Positions 45,716 to 59,250 of a DNA stretch of 64,000 bases are shown piece after piece (position 1 is the first letter of the stretch; the number at the start of each line of letters is the position of its first letter). Origin of the DNA: Cristatella mucedo (lineage: Eukaryota; Bryozoa; Phylactolaemata; Cristatellidae); contig WPIO01000077.1 in NCBI GenBank assembly GCA_009760855.2, positions 1,895,001 through 1,959,000 on the forward strand. The letters run 5' to 3'. Below the pieces are notes generated by a model. The model did not search any database. It had not been told where the DNA came from and was given only the letters and a program-made list of their open reading frames with translations. Made by a program: the position numbers and the translations under genes.

Positions 45716-48589
45716 CAGGTCTGCGAATTATTGCTATGCAACTTGTAATGTCATATGGACCTTTGCAGGTGTTGATGTTTCGACGCTACAGTCGCAGCTC
45801 GGTCTGTGCGTCCAATGCTGCGACCAGCTCGCGTTAAAAGTAGCCTCGACCTGAGCGGCACGGCAGAGCCCCGCTTTCGAATTTTTGCCGACGAAGAAAG
45901 GCTTGGTGCAAGTCTTTTTGAAGACGACGGTCGCAGAGGAGTAAGGCAGCGACATCTCCAAGAAAATTGAAGAAGTTTCTTGTGATTAAATTTCTTGAAG
46001 ATATGATTCAGGCAATTTTATTCTTGCTTTATCGTTAAGGATGGCAACGCTTTCGGACTGGGTTCGGCATCACAATCTGATTGCTTATTTCGCTAAAATG
46101 GTCGCTGTCGTGTTTCCAAATAGCTACATTTCCGCTCAGCCCAGTGCTTGTTGACGCGAGTTTCTTGGGCAGGTCGTATGCACGCCTACCCAGTGGCGCA
46201 TTTCGGCTTGCAAGCATGGTCCTTGTCATGCCGCGTTTTCGAGTCCCTCCAGATTAGTGGGCACGGTGATACAAACATGGTGTGCGGCTCCGCGTCCGGT
46301 CAGAACTAGGCCAGCAAACGCTCAGCTCGTAAAGTTCCTAGTGTCAGCCAATGCCCGACGATAACCGGTGAAGCGTGACCATTGCAGCACGGCTATTTAC
46401 ATGTATGTGCTGTGAAGTAGCCGGAACACGGCAGCTAAGAAGAGAGCTCGTGCCTGAACGTATCGAGTCTATATCCAGAATGCAGACAAGTTTATTTGAC
46501 AACAATGAACGGTTTCAGGCGTTCGGCGGCAGCCATGGCTCACATCGATGGTTCTTCTGCCTAGATCTCACACCAGCTCTGATGCGAATGCGTCGACTCC
46601 TTGGTTCTGACTGCCAGCCAATCTCTGGGTGCAGGCCTTTTACTCCGCCTCGGGGCTAACAACAACATAATCGCACGATCACGAATCATTGTTGCCATGA
46701 TCCGGCTGGTTTAGCTGGAGCCGCTGTTTCACTGTTTCATGCTAAAAGCATGCTGTTCTCGGCCGTGAATGAAAACCAACACAAAACACAACCAGCTATG
46801 GCAGTCGCTAACAGTTGGCTTGGCCACATCGTCTAGCTCTAAGACAAATTGCTACCAAGTATTTCCGGGTCATCTCCTGTCAAAGCTGTAGCTGTGGCTA
46901 CCTTAACATTGTCTTCGTTGCAAACCACCGTCCCACAAAATGACCTGGACTTTATAGCGTCTCCAAAACTCGGCGCTTTTCCTACGTTCAGGTCGTCAGC
47001 ACTGCACATGGCTTGAGGCAGACGAGCACCTTTACTCGCGGCTCTATCGTAACAGATCTGAAACGATCTCATGCGAAAAACTAATTACTGCACACACAGC
47101 AGGGATGATCAGAAATGTCCGAGCTGCTGTGCGAGACTAGGTGACTTCGTCTTATCATTTGCAGTACTGGAATTGCATCAGCAATCTGGTCTTGTCTGCC
47201 TATAGTTCAGTTAGTCTGTGGTGTACGATAGGCCATATCGTGCTTCTAAATTCTCTTACAAGTGTACACCCACTGGCTTGCTTTGGCTTCTCAGTCAACC
47301 GTCACGTTGCTCTGTATTGGTACGAAAAGTGACGAATTTTGTTTTACGAAGCTAGTACGAGTAAAGTGGTTCAACCTTCGCAAGCGGATGAGCGACCAGA
47401 AGTCAGGAGAGAGGTCAGGGTCCAGGACAGTGATCCTTTAGCAACAGCAGACCCTAGTATGTCCCTTCTCGCGAGCAATGATACATTCTTCAAATTTAGT
47501 TCCTGCTGCCTTGTCCCATCCACGACCTGTCTCATCCAAGCACGGCGTGTACTGGATGTGACAACCATTGATTGAATAAGCGTTTGAATTACTACACTGT
47601 TGTCGTATTTCATCGCGATCAAAACCGTCAGCGAAGAACTGTTTTTTTTTAATCAAACTATGGTGAAGCACGCAATCATGTCGTCACCTGGCTAGTCGCA
47701 TGGCTGTGTAACGACATGGCAATCTCGTCTGAGCTAAAAATGCTGGCGGTATAATATGATCCCAATCAATAAAAAGTGTACTTCTATGGGACTCGTTCTG
47801 GCAAGTAACGGTAGGAGCTCGCATCTGCAATATGTGACCCTCGGTATCTACCCTTCTCCCGCCGACTGCAATGCATCGTTTTGGGCCGTGCTAAGCCGAT
47901 ACTGCCAATCAACTCTCTTCCTCCACATCCCACCAAACTAAGCTATGCTTCTCACTTTCGCTAAGCTTCCGAAAATGGACGACTCAATGTTAGCAGCTGA
48001 TAGCATGCACGCCAAAAGCGGCTTTTGCTTTTAAAGTGTCCGCCAGAAAGCGCTCCACCAAAGTACCGACTTAAGGGTTGCGGCTTTGTTGATTCGCAGA
48101 CGACTACGTTTAGAAAGTTAATCGCTTTTCTTGAATTATGGGTGAGCTGCATTTTCTTTTGTTTCCTCTTTAGGCCATCGCTAGTGGGTTGGCTCGATGA
48201 TTAGTGGTGACAAAAGTCGTTGAGAGATTGAGCCATTCAACATGGTTTTAAGAGCCTGTATCGAGAGTGGTTTCTTGATACAACTAGAGTAACGACTTAT
48301 AATGACGGGAATTTTCTCACCTCGTTCGGTCGCTGACGATATAACGCAAATAATACACCAAAATACTACTCTTGAAAAGTTATAAGAAATTATAGAATTC
48401 GCTTGCTTTCATTCCGTTGCGAGCTATTGACAAAAACATGAATTGCAAATGGCACAAACTCAGACAAACTAAAACAGCAGCCCTGTTGGCTGCTGCACGC
48501 CAGAAGACTGCAGCCATTTCGGGCAGCTAGCCATCTCATTTCTTGAACGCTCGACCGACCCCGAGTGCCTATCGGACGGCAGAACTCAG

Positions 48590-48745
48590 CTTGGGCAGTT
48601 TAGGACCAGCGGCTCCTTAAAAAGACCGCCTGACATCGGCTTAGCAAGTAGCACCGGCTGAGAGCAGGCTCAGCTTGTGCAGTTTAGGACCAGCGGGTCC
48701 TTGATAAGACCGCCTGATATCGACTTAGCAAGTAGCACCGGCTCC
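48590..48745. repeat. Two-copy tandem repeat (right-arm mirror of 18733-18905)
   Basis: Two head-to-tail copies of GACCAGCGG...AAGTAGCACCGGCT, the mirror of the left-arm array, so the tandem duplication predates the arms. Confidence 0.8.
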
Positions 48746-49329
48746 GTGCACGATGCGACTCAGCTACAGCGACAGCAGCCTCAGTTTGAGCCTCCATGAG
48801 TAGTCGCCTCAACACGCTAGCCCTATTCACCGTCCACGAGCCAGCGAGACAGCGACAGCAGCAGCAGTGCGAGCATCCACGCGCGGACGACAGTGCAAGT
48901 GGAAGAGGCAGCGAGGTCGGATCGGCTGCAAACACGAGCACAAGCAGCTCCAGCAGCGACAGGTTCACGTCGGAGAATGAGAAAGCCTACTAGCTGGCGG
49001 TGCCGCTCCTTGCATAGGTTTTGGGTTCCTGTCTCACCAAGTCAGCTCAGCTCCGATGGCGAGATAGGTACTCGATCCGACGAGTCTGCCGGCGTTGTCT
49101 TCTCGATATGCTTTGGGACCGGCAACCAGCATTAAACGAATGCATAATGATAGTGGTACCAATCATAAAATGCATTCAATATAGAACTAAATATCTTTCT
49201 CGGCACTATGCATCGGCTGCCAAGGAAGCACGATAGAATGGTAAGTGGTAACATGCTCAGTAAACAACAATAATGGCATTGTTAGTAATGACATACACAG
49301 GGTTAGCATCAAGTACGGCTAGTGACAGA

Positions 49330-49640
49330 ATGCACAAGCACTTTCAGCAAGCGTAAGCACGTAAAGTTTGACTCACGGGGACTCACTAAATGCTGTGATA
49401 AATGGATGCTCTTTTAGTTTCTTTTTAAATGTGGACAAGTCAGGAGATGTCGTGACGTAAGTCGAGAGGGAGTTCCAGGCTCTGGGAGCCTAGGAATTGG
49501 TGGAGCGGTCTCCATATGATTTGAGATTCGCACGAGGTATGGGTAAGTTGGCCCAAATCGGTAACCTGCTCGACAATAAAAGAGGCTAGCCCAACTGGTT
49601 TCTTCTTTATCACACCCCTAGATTGATCAAACTGCAGGTG
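49330..49640 (-). mobile_element. LINE C-terminal fragment (mirror of 17900-18200)
   Basis: Reverse complement of the left-arm fragment, with the same protein remnants and frameshifts. Confidence 0.65.
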
Positions 49641-50261
49641 GAGTCGCTCCTATAACACGCTCAAACTTGGACTTCAAGCCGAACGCAGTACCCAGAAGAA
49701 GAATTCATTCGAATCTCTTGACTTAATTTCACCTGACAACAAGCTACTGAGGGTGGCAGTAGTCTGTCGCTAACTAGGTACCAAGTCCTTCTATATGTAA
49801 GATTTCTCTGACCTCATTAGATTTGGTGTGTGCAAGAAATCGATGGCTCCTCCTAATGGGCGATTCCAGCATTCACTCTGATAACTTATCTTACACCTTG
49901 TGCACTGAAGAGAGTCAGTAGATAGAACTCACACAGATGGACGCACGAGCAGTAAGAGGAAATTGTCCGACGGCCCGATTATCGTCACGTGCTGGTATGG
50001 AGTGCTCGCGTAGGGTGGTGGGTGTAGCTTCAGATGGAGTAAAACCCTTGCGATGGTTTCAACGTCGTCTTGCTCAGCTGCACTACTAGCCGATTGAGCA
50101 GCTGCAACAGACCGGAGGAGAATGGCTATAGGCCGACGGGAACTTGTAGGAGTGCACTCACTGAGATGAACTCGGCAATCCGTTCGAGCAGCCGACGTTT
50201 TGTCGCAGCCATCGTCTGCGAAACGGGGACAAAGGGCTATCACATGCCACCGGAAGCTCGC

Positions 50262-50355
50262 AGGGCAGGGCCGGGCCAAGCCGGGCAGGGCAGAGCAGGG
50301 CAGGGCAGTGCAGGGCAGGGCAGGGCCGGACAGGGCATGGCAGGGCAGGCCATGC
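50262..50355. repeat. GGGCA pentanucleotide minisatellite (right arm)
   Basis: Mirror of the CCCTG array at 17146-17235, with a different order of variant units. Confidence 0.95.
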
Positions 50356-50841
50356 GGCTATCGATGAGCGACGGCTGCTGATGGCAGCCAAATAAATAGA
50401 AGCACACGTTTTTCGTGCAGACGGTAGCTAGTTGCAGACAACGATCCAGTTCCCTTCCGAGAGGCAATGGCCGCCGAGAGCAGTTCCCATCCTGCCAGCA
50501 GGTCGGATTGGCCAGGCCTTTGCAAGTCGCCTGGCATTGGACCCACCGCTCGAGCCGGGTGTAAGCAGACGCCTTGACACCAAGCAGGCGTGCCCCGATA
50601 CACAAAGGAGGAAAGGCAGACACCGAGCAGGGCTTCAACACTGGAGTATGCAGTCAACGCTGCTGCTTTAAGCCACTCAGTCGTGCTTACGTCCGTCCTG
50701 TTTTTAACGGCCTGCATCTATCTAGGCTCGACCCACCATTATAAAGAATGGAAATATTCAATCCGTTAAACCTATAAATCATTTAAACGATAACCACCTC
50801 TGCAAAAAAACTATTAAACCATAATCCCACATAACCCATAC

Positions 50842-50902
50842 GCCGATCATGGCGCCGATCATGTCGCCGATCATGTCGCTGATCATGTCGCCGATCATGT
50901 CG
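50842..50902. repeat. 12-bp GATC-containing tandem repeat, right arm only
   Basis: Five copies of CGCCGATCATGT with minor changes. Each holds a GATC palindrome. The left-arm counterpart region (around 16.9-17.1 kb) lacks it, so it expanded after the arms separated. Confidence 0.8.
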
Positions 50903-51049
50903 TAACGTGACACCATAAACCCGAAATAAACCATAGAACCACCCTACACTCACAGTCGTAAAGCATTAAATCATTTAACCGTACTCTCATATAAACCATA
51001 TACCAATAATACCAGCTTGAAGTATACCATAGAACCAACTCAGACACAC

Positions 51050-51165
51050 CCTTGGATCCGCATAGGCTGTGAGTGAGCTATACAAAACTCGCCTGCGTAA
51101 CACCCACATGGTATATATGACTTTGTGGAGTTACACACGGAGATACATCACATTACATTACATAA
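51050..51165 (+). mobile_element. LINE 3' tail (mirror of 16910-17030)
   Basis: Reads CTGCGTAACACCCACAT...GACTTTGTGGAGTTACA and then ATCACATTACATTACAT, the intact tandem tail of the LINE family also seen at 396-650 and 11173-11485. Confidence 0.7.
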
Positions 51166-54100
51166 AAATCAATTATCCGAACAGATTCCGTTTAACCCAT
51201 AAACCAATAAATCCATAAACCAGATCAGCTGCAGACATTAGATAAAACCACGCTTGGATGGCATTGCTGCAGCACTGGCTGACGACCCGCGCTGCTCGCT
51301 CGACGCCTCGTGGAACCTGTCCCGGCCGGTCTCGAATATCGTCGAAGCCAACTGCTGAGCCACAATTTCTCGTCACTTTACTTAGCTGAAAAGTCAAGAC
51401 TGGTTAGTTGTAGTCGGCAGCAGCATTAGGCGTCTGATCGCTGAGCCGAGTCGGCTTGCTACATGCCAGCTGCTCATATTAGACAGGCCAATTGCAAGTC
51501 GCCGAGCGTTGGTCGAAGGCTGGCACCTGTTTATCAGCCCCACCTTTTCGTTCTGCAGTTTAATCGCTGGTATCGCTGAGGCTCGGCAGGAACTACGAGC
51601 TGAGAGCAGCTGAGGCAGTGAAGGCTCGGCGCTGTTGCAGCTGCCTTTCGAGCCCTGTCGCCGACGCCAGTGCACCGTCTCTGTCTGCAGCACCGAAGTA
51701 TGTCGCCATGACGACGGGACATTTTAAAACACTCAGTGGTGAGTCCCTTTGTCATTTCGCGGAGGCGTGGCAAGGGGTGGGCTGGGGAGTCACTGGTGCC
51801 CAGGAGCCAAGGCCAAGAAGGCGCCATACCCTTGCTAGGGTACGGTGTTTGCATTTCTGCTGTAGTTCACCTATTTTGCCGCAATTTTCGACCGAGTGAG
51901 GGGGCGACGTTTGTAGCTTAGTCCCTAGGCGCTGCCACTGTCTTTGAGCCGCCTGCTACAGCCTCGTCGTTTGTCTAACACATCGAGCTGTTCAGACTGT
52001 TGAAGCAGCATGGTCGCCCTGCTGCTTCGACTAGAGCCTCACTCGGTATCTGGTCCGTCCCCAGTGCGTCCCTCGCCTAAGTTGCTTCGTCAGGCGGATG
52101 CCTATTGCCAGAGATTGCTGCTCAGTCACTTGGACGGACTTGCCTGGCAACTGCCAGCCGACTCATGGTGCGGTTGATTGCCTTGCTTCCGATATTTTCG
52201 CAGGCTAGTATTCCGACAATGGAAAGGAGTAAGAAAACATCAGTTTCCTTGTTGACGAAGTAGCCGTGAATAAATATAGATTCCGGCGAAACGGCCGGAG
52301 GTACGGAACCGAGTCCACTCCCGATGGGGTGAAAATAGCCGTGGCAATTTCGAACGGCTTCTTGAGTTTTTATATCAAAACTCGGTACGTTGTGCTGTTC
52401 ACGGCTTTACAGCTGGGGTCGCTCACACTTCTTTTCGACTGTCGCCCGATCGGTCAGCGACCGGCCCTGACTTGCACCTCTGTGCCCTATTTAGGTCGGT
52501 GCTCTTCAAAGCACAAATTACCAACAAAGAAGGCATATGCATTGGCTATGCCAAGAGCTGCAAGCTGCCGGTCGACATCGACCCGAAAGAATCATATATT
52601 AAGGTTCGCTCGTTCGTCAGCTAGACGGCGCCACCAAGCTGCATGGAAACTACCTCCGTCCATTGTGAACTGACTTAAGACCTTTCATGTTAAGCTGACA
52701 CCTTTTCATTGGAGCTTGCTGCTAGTTAAGGGTGCCGACGGCCGAGCCATAGACACTCTAGCTAAGTAGTCGTAGCATAAGATAGGCTTCTGGTGGTTGG
52801 CAAAGTAGTTTTAACTTGCTATTTGGGCTAAAGTAGAGTCGGTTGGGCTTAGGTAAAATTGGATTCTAGTGCATGAGCCACGGAGCCAGGACTAATTATT
52901 ATCTGCTGAGGGAGCATTCATTACCTTCAGAATGCTTCTCCGTAAGATTTCCTTGTAGGTTGAGCAGTACCCTAAATAATAATGCAGCACACACAGGCTA
53001 TCGCCGACAAGATTTTCCAACTGAGTATTTCTTCCTCGCTGATGGTAACGCAAAAGTCTGTTTCTTGACGCAAGTTTAGATGCTTAATGAGTCCCTTAGC
53101 CTGGCCAAGCTTCGATCTACATCGTCCCGGAGGAATTCTTTATTAAGGATTGCTAATTCGGATTCATTTAGCCAAAGATTTGGTGCTAGAGACTAAAGGC
53201 CTGCCAGCTGGAGTTACGCCCACACAGGTTGCCGTTCAAAGCTCTCCGGCTTTTGCAAGGTCATGTGAGGAGATGGACTTGGCTGGAGTTCGGAGGCTAA
53301 ATTAACAAAAGCGACACATGTATTCAACGCGTAGACAGGCAACGTGCTCCTACCAAAAGGCCATTTCCTTAAAGAAAAAGTCCCGAGCTTCATTTACGTA
53401 TGAGGGTAGAGATTTGGCCTGTCACGGGATGGACAAATGAAAATTACACACTGCAGGACTTGGAATCACTGCCAGAGTGATGAATGACCTAGTGGCAGGC
53501 TTGGGTATTATTTGAATGCTAATTGTAATGTTCCATTAATCTGTTAGAGATTCCTTGCTTTGTGTCCTGTCGCTGCTAGGCAAGGGAAGTGTGGCTGACC
53601 GTCTCCTTAAGTTCAACCTTAACCTTTTACTCAATTGCCATATCTGTGCAGCATCTTAAGTAAGATTGACAGCATACAGAAAAGACTGTTGCATCACATG
53701 ATGAACAATAAAGATGTCTCTAATGACATCCACTCTTATGTGATATAGTTTTCAAGACTGCGAGAACACCTATGCGAGGAATCACTATGGAAAGCCAGAA
53801 AGAGTTGGGAATCGCTGGAAGTTGAAGATGACCACTGAATCCACGAAGTACTACGAAAACGGAAACCTCTCTCGATATCAAGCACTTTCTTACTGAAGAC
53901 GACTAGATTTCAAGAATCGTGCAGCACAGCACAGGCTATCGCCGACACGATCTTACAACTTGGGTATTTCTTGCTCACTGATGGTAATACAAAAGTTTGT
54001 TTCTTGACACAAGCTAAAATGCTTTATGAGACCCTAAGCCTGGCCAAGCTTCGACAGTAATGCCGAGACCTGTAAGGGTTCTATGGTTACGACTTTGATG

Positions 54101-57100
54101 GAACAAAGCTGCACAACGATATATATTACAGTAAAACGCTTTGCTCCACACTTCGGGACGCCTCACTAATGACAATGCGTGAACTCGTGTATTTCATTGT
54201 CAGTTTACAAAGCGGCTGACACCTATTTTTGCAACAGGTTGACGAGTTTTTTACTATAGCTACATACATAGCCAGCTGTTAACCGGTGACATCTGAAAGC
54301 ATCAATAGTGTAGCATTGCTCATCTGATTCGGCAATTAGTACTAGACCATCTACCCGGGTTCGGCCATCTACCCGGACTTGCCTAACCACTGCTTGCCGA
54401 TTTACGGAACGGCTGATCGCCTGGCTTCAGCAATTCGCTGAGTGGTTTGTCGACGACGGAAACGTGATGGGCAGCATAGGTTGTGTGATCGATAAAATAG
54501 CCGTGAATAAATATAGATTCCGGTGAAACGGCTGGAGCTACGGAACAGAGTCCACTCTAGATGTGGTGAAACAAGCCGTGGCAATTTCCAACGGCTTCTT
54601 GAGCTTCGATATCAAAACTCGGTACGTTGTGGTGTTTACGGCTTTGCAGCTGTGTTCGCTCACACTCTTCTTTTTGACTGTCGCCCGATCGGTCAGCGAC
54701 CGGCCTTGACTTGCACCTCTATGCCCTAGTTAGGTCAGCTCTCTTGAAAGCACAAACATGCAAAAGGACGGAATGACTTTTGGCTCCGCCACAAAGGGCA
54801 AAAAGCCGATTGACATCGTCCCAGCAGTATCCTCTATTAAGGTTCGCTAACTATAATTCATTCAAGGCAAAAGCTGTCACTGGTGGTAACACACCCGCCA
54901 ATTGGGGTTATGCCCACGCTGATTGCCGTTCAAAGCTTTCCGGCTTTTACAAGGTCATGTGAGGAGATGGCCTTGGCCGGAGCTTGGAGGCTAAATTAGC
55001 AGAAACTATTCATGTACTCACTGTGTAGACAGGCAACGTGCTCCAATTAAAAGGCAGTTTCCTTAAAGAAAAATTCCAGAGCTTCATTCATGTATGAAGG
55101 TAGAGATCTAGCCTTTCACAGGATGGAGAAATGAAAATTACAAGCATCAGGACTCGCACTCAAGGCCAAAGTGATCAATCACCTAGTGGAGGGCTTGTGG
55201 ATTATTTCGATGCTAATTGTAATGTTCTAACAAATCTGTCAAAGTTTCAATGCTTCGTGTCATGTCGCAGCTAGGCAAGGGCCTCCAATGCAGTGAGCAG
55301 CTTACTTTCAGTTAAACCTCGACCCGAGCGGGGTAGCAAAGACCTGCTTCCGAACTTCGGCAGACGAAGAATGGCTTGGTGCTAGTCTCCCGAAGAAGCC
55401 GGTCGTGCAGCAGTAGGGGAGCAACCTCATCAAGCAAATTTAAGAAACTGTATTTCCCACGTGTTTTAAAAAAGTGATTCGGGCCGTTCTTTTGTAGCAC
55501 AGTTTGTAAAGCTAGCAATGCTTTCGGGTCGGGTTTATTATCAAAATATGCGGACTGAATTCATTACGATGGACGCTGCCGTGTTGTTAATCAGTTGTAT
55601 TTTCGATCAATCCAATATTTCTAGATGAGAATTAGTCGTGTAGATCGTATGCACTCCAACTTAGTGGCCCCTTTTGAGTTGGGAGCATGGTCCTCATCGT
55701 GCTGCTCGTCCGAGCCTCGCTACATAAGCGTGCTCAGTGTTACGAACGTGGGCAGAACACTGTAAGGCCGACGTGATGCCGACGACAGTAATGCCGAGAC
55801 CTGTGAGCCTTCTATGGTTACGACTTGGATTTAACAAAGCTGCACAACGATATATATTACAGTAAAACGCTTTACGTTACACATTACAGCTCCTCAGTAA
55901 TGACAATGCGGGGACTCGTGTCTTTTATAATCAGTTTACTGAGCAGTTGAGACTCGTATTTCTGGAATAGGCTTACGAGTTTGTTACTCAAGCTATATAG
56001 ATTGCCAGAAGCAAACCTGTCGCATCTGACTGCATCAATGGTGTAGCATTGCCCACCCGATTCGGTTATTAGTAATTGGCCATCTACCAGGGTTCGGCCA
56101 TCTACTCGGACTTGCCCTGCCACTACTTGCCGATTTACAGGACGGCTGATCGCCTTGCTTCAGCAAATTGCTGAGTGGTTCGCCGACGACGGAATGTTGA
56201 TGGACAGCATAGGTTGTTTGATCGAAGAAAAAGCAATGACTAATAATACATTTCGATGAAACATCCATAACTAGGAAACAGTGTCCATACATGATGGGAC
56301 GAGTTTTGACGTGGCGATTTCGAACGGCTTCACGAGTTGTGGCATGAAAACTCGTACTTTGCAGTGTTAACAGCTTCGCCACTGTGGTCGCTCACGCTCC
56401 TCTTTTTAGCTAGCGCCCGATTAGACAGCGATTGGCCTTGACTTCCACCTCTATGCCACATTTAGGTTGGTGGTCTTCAAAACACAGCAAAGTAACAAGG
56501 ACGGAGAGACTATTGGCTGTGCCATGAAGTGCAAGCTGCCGATAGACATCGTCCCAGCGGAATCCTTTATTAAGGTTGGCTAATTCGAATTAATTCAAGC
56601 AAAGAGCTGGTGCTTGAGACAACGGGCCTGCTAACTTGAGATATGCCCTAACAGATTGCCTTCAAACCTCTGCGGCTTTTGCAAGGTCATGCGAGGAGCT
56701 GGCCCTAGCCGGAGCTTGGAGGCTGAATAAGCCGAAATCATACATGTACTCACTGCATAGATAGGAAAGTGCTTCTATTAAAAGGCCATTTCCTCAAAGA
56801 AAAATTCCAGAGCTTCATTGATGTATGACGGTAGAGATCTAGCCTGTCACGGGATGAATAAATGAAAAGTAGGTGCTGCAGGGCTCGGACTCAAGGCCAG
56901 AGTTGTGCAATTCTAGGTGTCTTGCGGCATACGAAAAGGTCTTCGCTACTGCTCTTTTCTCGCATTTTGCAACCTAAAAACTGAATTATTTAAGTAATAC
57001 GACATACAGCTGACGCACTTTTAGCTGAGATTTCAAACTTTGGTACGTGCAGCTCACAATCCAGGCCACACATAACCACATGGCCACTTGGACACGATAC

Positions 57101-57301
57101 ATGGTTTGCGAATTAAGCCAATCAATGTCATGCAATTAGCAACGTCGCTTGCAGATTAAGCTGCAGTGAGTCATTCGGCAGGCAATATTTGTGGAGTTGC
57201 GACGAAAGTATCTACAGTACCTTAAGGTTCAGATCATAGCCTTCCACCATCTTTGTTAGTGTTGTCTCCAACGGAGGTGACACCTGCACCATGCCGAGAC
57301 G

Positions 57302-57760
57302 CTTGGTCATTGTACTGCCTAAGCATTGTTGACTCTGTGGAGTGATTAGCTCTGAAGCCAGACTGGAACTTACTAGTTAGGTTTGAAGTTTTAATATATG
57401 AGTTCAGCTGGTCCACCACAACCTGTTCCAGTGTATTTAATAGGCATGGTAAAAGGGAGACTGGGCCACAGTTGCTCAATGTCTCTAGGTCTAGTGTCGA
57501 TTTCGCGAGAAGTGGTCTGACAATAGCTTTTTAGATAAGTGCTGGGATATGACCTGAGGCTCGTGAAATATTAATGATGTTAGTTTTGCATGGGAGCAGC
57601 AGATCAGTGCAACGTAGGAGCAGGACAGTGGGAATAGGGTCCAGAGGACTTGCTGTCTTTTTGGATTTGGATATGAACATCAGGACGAGATCACTAGTGA
57701 ACTGCTGAAACATAGACATCGGGGTGCATTCGTGAATCGAGGAACAACTTACGGCCAATA
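57302..57760 (-). mobile_element. LINE reverse transcriptase fragment at the arm boundary
   Basis: The minus strand encodes LDPIPTVLLLRC, then in the next segment GPVSLLPCLLNTLEQVVVDQ, FQSGFRANHSTES and MLRQYND, the classic start of the RT domain of CR1/L2/Rex-type LINEs. The homology stops at 57302 where the inverted-repeat arm begins. A stop near 57531 breaks the frame. The RT palm is missing beyond the junction. Confidence 0.85.
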
Positions 57761-59250
57761 ATCTGAGTTTCTGGGTCTAATACTATGCGAAGCTGTCCTT
57801 CGTTCGGCTTTACATTTTGGGTTTTATGTTGGTTAACAATTTAAGTTCCAATTGCTAAAGCATGTAACTAAATCCGTCATCTGCACAAGTGGGAGAGAAA
57901 ACAACAGTCACTATAATGAGAACCTGTCAGTTAGACGAGTAGCTCTTTTAAAGTAAATCTACGCCATATTTTCTGTTTCAAAATAAAACAGCAAATTTAA
58001 CCTGTAGTGTTACTTGGTGTATGGTATTCGCCTCGTACATTTGCTTAGGTTCTGTTAGTTTTCCATATTAGAATACTCCAGTAAAGCAAGCCTTTACGAG
58101 ATATACAGCATAATGCAGGCGTCACCTCAATGCGGCTCTTTAGTTGCTACACAATTGCAATTGTGAATATACAGGCCACCTGTAAACTATGTACACATTA
58201 CCAAAGAAAACATTTTTTCCCATTCAAACGAAGAAAAAGGTACACAAATGCAAGCTGCCTGCTCAAAGGTAAATATTTTGGTCTTATCAGGTCTCACTCA
58301 GAAGCATTTTCATGTTCAGTACCTGGCTGTGTCTTATCACATCGATAAATATGCTCGTTTGCGAACGTTGGAGTGCTTGTAGCCTACATCAGGACAGCCA
58401 CAATCTTGCAAAAAAGTTATCTCTTCAAACATCTGAGGGTGCTTGTATTACTATTCTGCCACAGTTTTCATTCTAGAGTAGAATATGCATACGGCTATGT
58501 TGTTCAATAATTTCACTATGATGATTTCACAGTCACAGGGATGTTCAAGGTGGCAAGCTATCAGTTTCAGGGGTGGGGCTTGCGAACATACCCTGCAGGC
58601 AGTTTTGATGGTACCTGATGCATCACTTCTAGGAATAAGTCGTGAAGCCCTCATCCCAATGATCTTCTATTAGCCGGAGACAAATAATGTCATGATTCCA
58701 TCTGGTGATAGCCAGAGACATGAATTTGGCAAAACTTGGTGCTTTCAAAGCAACCAATGTATTTGCATTGTACTAATACAGCCTCATTTTTATATTCAAA
58801 TTGGATAAAGATGTGAGTAGTCTCTTACTACCTAAGCTAGTGTCATAGCCTCAGCCTTATTATGAGAACATTTTGTGAAAAAGAACTCGGCCTCTGACAC
58901 AAAGGCTTACACTCACACAAGTCACAAATCTAAGCGGTGTACATCGCCGACGAAAAAGTTATCGCCCATTCAAATCAAGGAAATGACGTAATTGAAATCA
59001 AGCAAATTACTTACAGGTAAGTAGTGAGGTCAACACAGGTCTAACTTATAAGGTTTTCCTGGTTGAGCAGTGGGCTGTGCCTTACATAATCGACGAACAT
59101 GCTGTGTTCGCGAACGTTGGACCGTTTGCTCATAACGTACACTAGGATTGGAACAATCACGGTTTCGGCATGTCACCTGCCACTGTCAGTGTTAGTTTTT
59201 GGGGCCGTGATTACATAGGTAGCCCTAGCAATTTAGCAATTTAAACAAAA
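57761..59250. other. Unassigned host DNA with an old duplication
   Basis: Segments near 58180-58400 and 58930-59150 are weakly similar: each has CCATTCAAA, then AGGT, TGGCTGTGTCTTA/TGGGCTGTGCCTTA, ATCGA and CGAACGTTGGA in the same order. This suggests an old tandem duplication of about 750 bp. No gene recognised. Confidence 0.35.

Larger units (their letters stand above)
45716..57301 (-). repeat. Right arm of the giant inverted repeat
   Basis: Reverse complement of 8472-21776 in the same order. It is 1.7 kb shorter, largely because it lacks the solo LTR and the LINE at 11.2 kb. It has its own extra segments, for example 50.4-51.0 kb and around 53590-53650. The outer end at 57301 abuts LINE coding sequence. 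Confidence 0.9.

Noticed and set aside
8472-57301. Treating the arms as the Polinton's own terminal repeats
   Set aside because: Short viral repeats are already present inside the arms' inner edges, and the arms differ in composition and hold host repeats (LINEs, LTR), so they are a separate structure.
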